This document shows, piece by piece, positions 6,066 through 6,405 of a stretch of DNA of 6,405 nucleotides. Position 1 is the stretch's first letter, and each line of letters begins with the position of its first letter. The stretch spans positions 1-6,405 of the forward strand of contig CAZMPM010000038.1 in assembly GCA_964568525.1 (NCBI GenBank), written 5' to 3'. The position numbers were made by a program, and so were the translations under genes. The stretch is from CAYZPB01 sp964568525 (GTDB lineage Bacteria > Bacillota > Bacilli > Tepidibacillales > Tepidibacillaceae). The notes under the pieces are model-generated. The model searched no databases. It was not told the DNA's origin and saw nothing but the letters and a program-made list of their open reading frames with translations.

Positions 6066-6405
6066 TTGTCGAATCCAGAAAATAAGTGTTTTAAAATTGG
6101 CGATAAGGTTGTATACCCAATGCATGGTGCAGGAATTATTGAATCGATTGAGGAGAAAGAATTTCTTGGTGAGGTTCAAAGTTACTATATAATGCGAATT
6201 CCTATTGGTGATATGAAAGTGATGATACCATTAAACAATGTCGAGGGAGCAGGACTACGTGATGTTGTCTGTGCCGAGACCATTGACAGAGTGCTGAAGG
6301 TACTATATGGAGAAGAGACAGAGATGTCTGCTAACTGGAATCATCGTTATCGAGCAAATTTAGAAAAAATAAAAACCGGTGATATCTGTGAACTTGCTGA
6401 GGTTG
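6066..6405 (+). CDS. CarD/CdnL-family RNA polymerase-binding regulator (3' end outside window)
   Basis: CarD/CdnL proteins bind the RNA polymerase beta subunit and the upstream edge of the promoter bubble, altering open-complex stability. 113 codons are visible and the frame stays open to the edge. Family proteins are about 160 residues, so roughly 50 are missing. The N-terminal Tudor-like polymerase-binding domain starts with FKIGDKVVYPMHGAG (9-23) and runs to about 62. The helical DNA-contacting domain follows, with ANWNHRYRANLEKIKTGD (89-106). Its Trp91 aligns with the tryptophan that contacts the promoter in mycobacterial CarD. The start is TTG at 6066, with AAAGGGTG at 6050-6057 as ribosome site. 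The next in-frame ATG (6120) would delete the conserved N-terminal strand. No frameshift is seen. Confidence 0.92.
   Translation, partial: MSNPENKCFKIGDKVVYPMHGAGIIESIEEKEFLGEVQSYYIMRIPIGDMKVMIPLNNVEGAGLRDVVCAETIDRVLKVLYGEETEMSANWNHRYRANLEKIKTGDICELAEV

Noticed and set aside
1..6405. Mobile element, CRISPR array, defence island or novel gene cluster
   Set aside because: Apart from two short intergenic gaps and the leader, the window is filled by well-known housekeeping genes on one strand with uniform codon use. No transposase, att-like repeat, spaced repeat array or RNA gene is visible.

Overview
This window is a housekeeping stress and signalling locus of a low-GC Gram-positive bacterium (Bacillota). 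It holds the CtsR-controlled protein-arginine-phosphorylation operon ctsR-mcsA-mcsB-clpC, then disA, then the 5' part of a CarD/CdnL-family gene that runs off the right edge. All genes are on the + strand. Base composition looks AT-rich to moderate (roughly 40% GC by eye). The gene order points to Bacillota. The CarD-family gene directly after disA fits clostridial or Negativicutes-type lineages better than Bacillus, but I cannot name a genus.

Layout: positions 9-51 are a strong intrinsic terminator for a gene upstream of the window. Positions 77-105 are a sigma-A-type promoter (TTGAAA, 17 nt, TATAAT), and a CtsR operator at 115-131 (with an extra half-site to 137) lies directly on the predicted transcription start. 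ctsR (153-620) is followed after a 77-nt AT-rich gap by mcsA (698-1261). mcsB (1266-2342) and clpC (2357-4768) follow with gaps of 4 and 14 nt, so these three are almost certainly one transcript. A 106-nt gap with a possible weak promoter leads to disA (4875-5954, GTG start). An excellent consensus promoter at 6003-6031 drives the carD-like gene (from 6066, TTG start, incomplete).

How the genes work together: CtsR represses the operon. McsB, activated by McsA, is a protein-arginine kinase whose phosphoarginine marks are read by the N-domain of ClpC, which unfolds clients for ClpP. The key residues of this circuit are visible: Arg62 and the glycine wing in CtsR, eight zinc-type cysteines and a UVR motif in McsA, CPTNVGTG and RDxxRA in McsB, and the two GTEH glutamates plus two Walker A/B pairs in ClpC. 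DisA makes c-di-AMP while scanning DNA, and CarD-family proteins act on RNA polymerase at promoters.

I found no undescribed multi-gene system here. The points most worth a second look are the DisA active-site motif, where both threonines flanking RHR are isoleucine, and the absence of radA from its usual place between clpC and disA.
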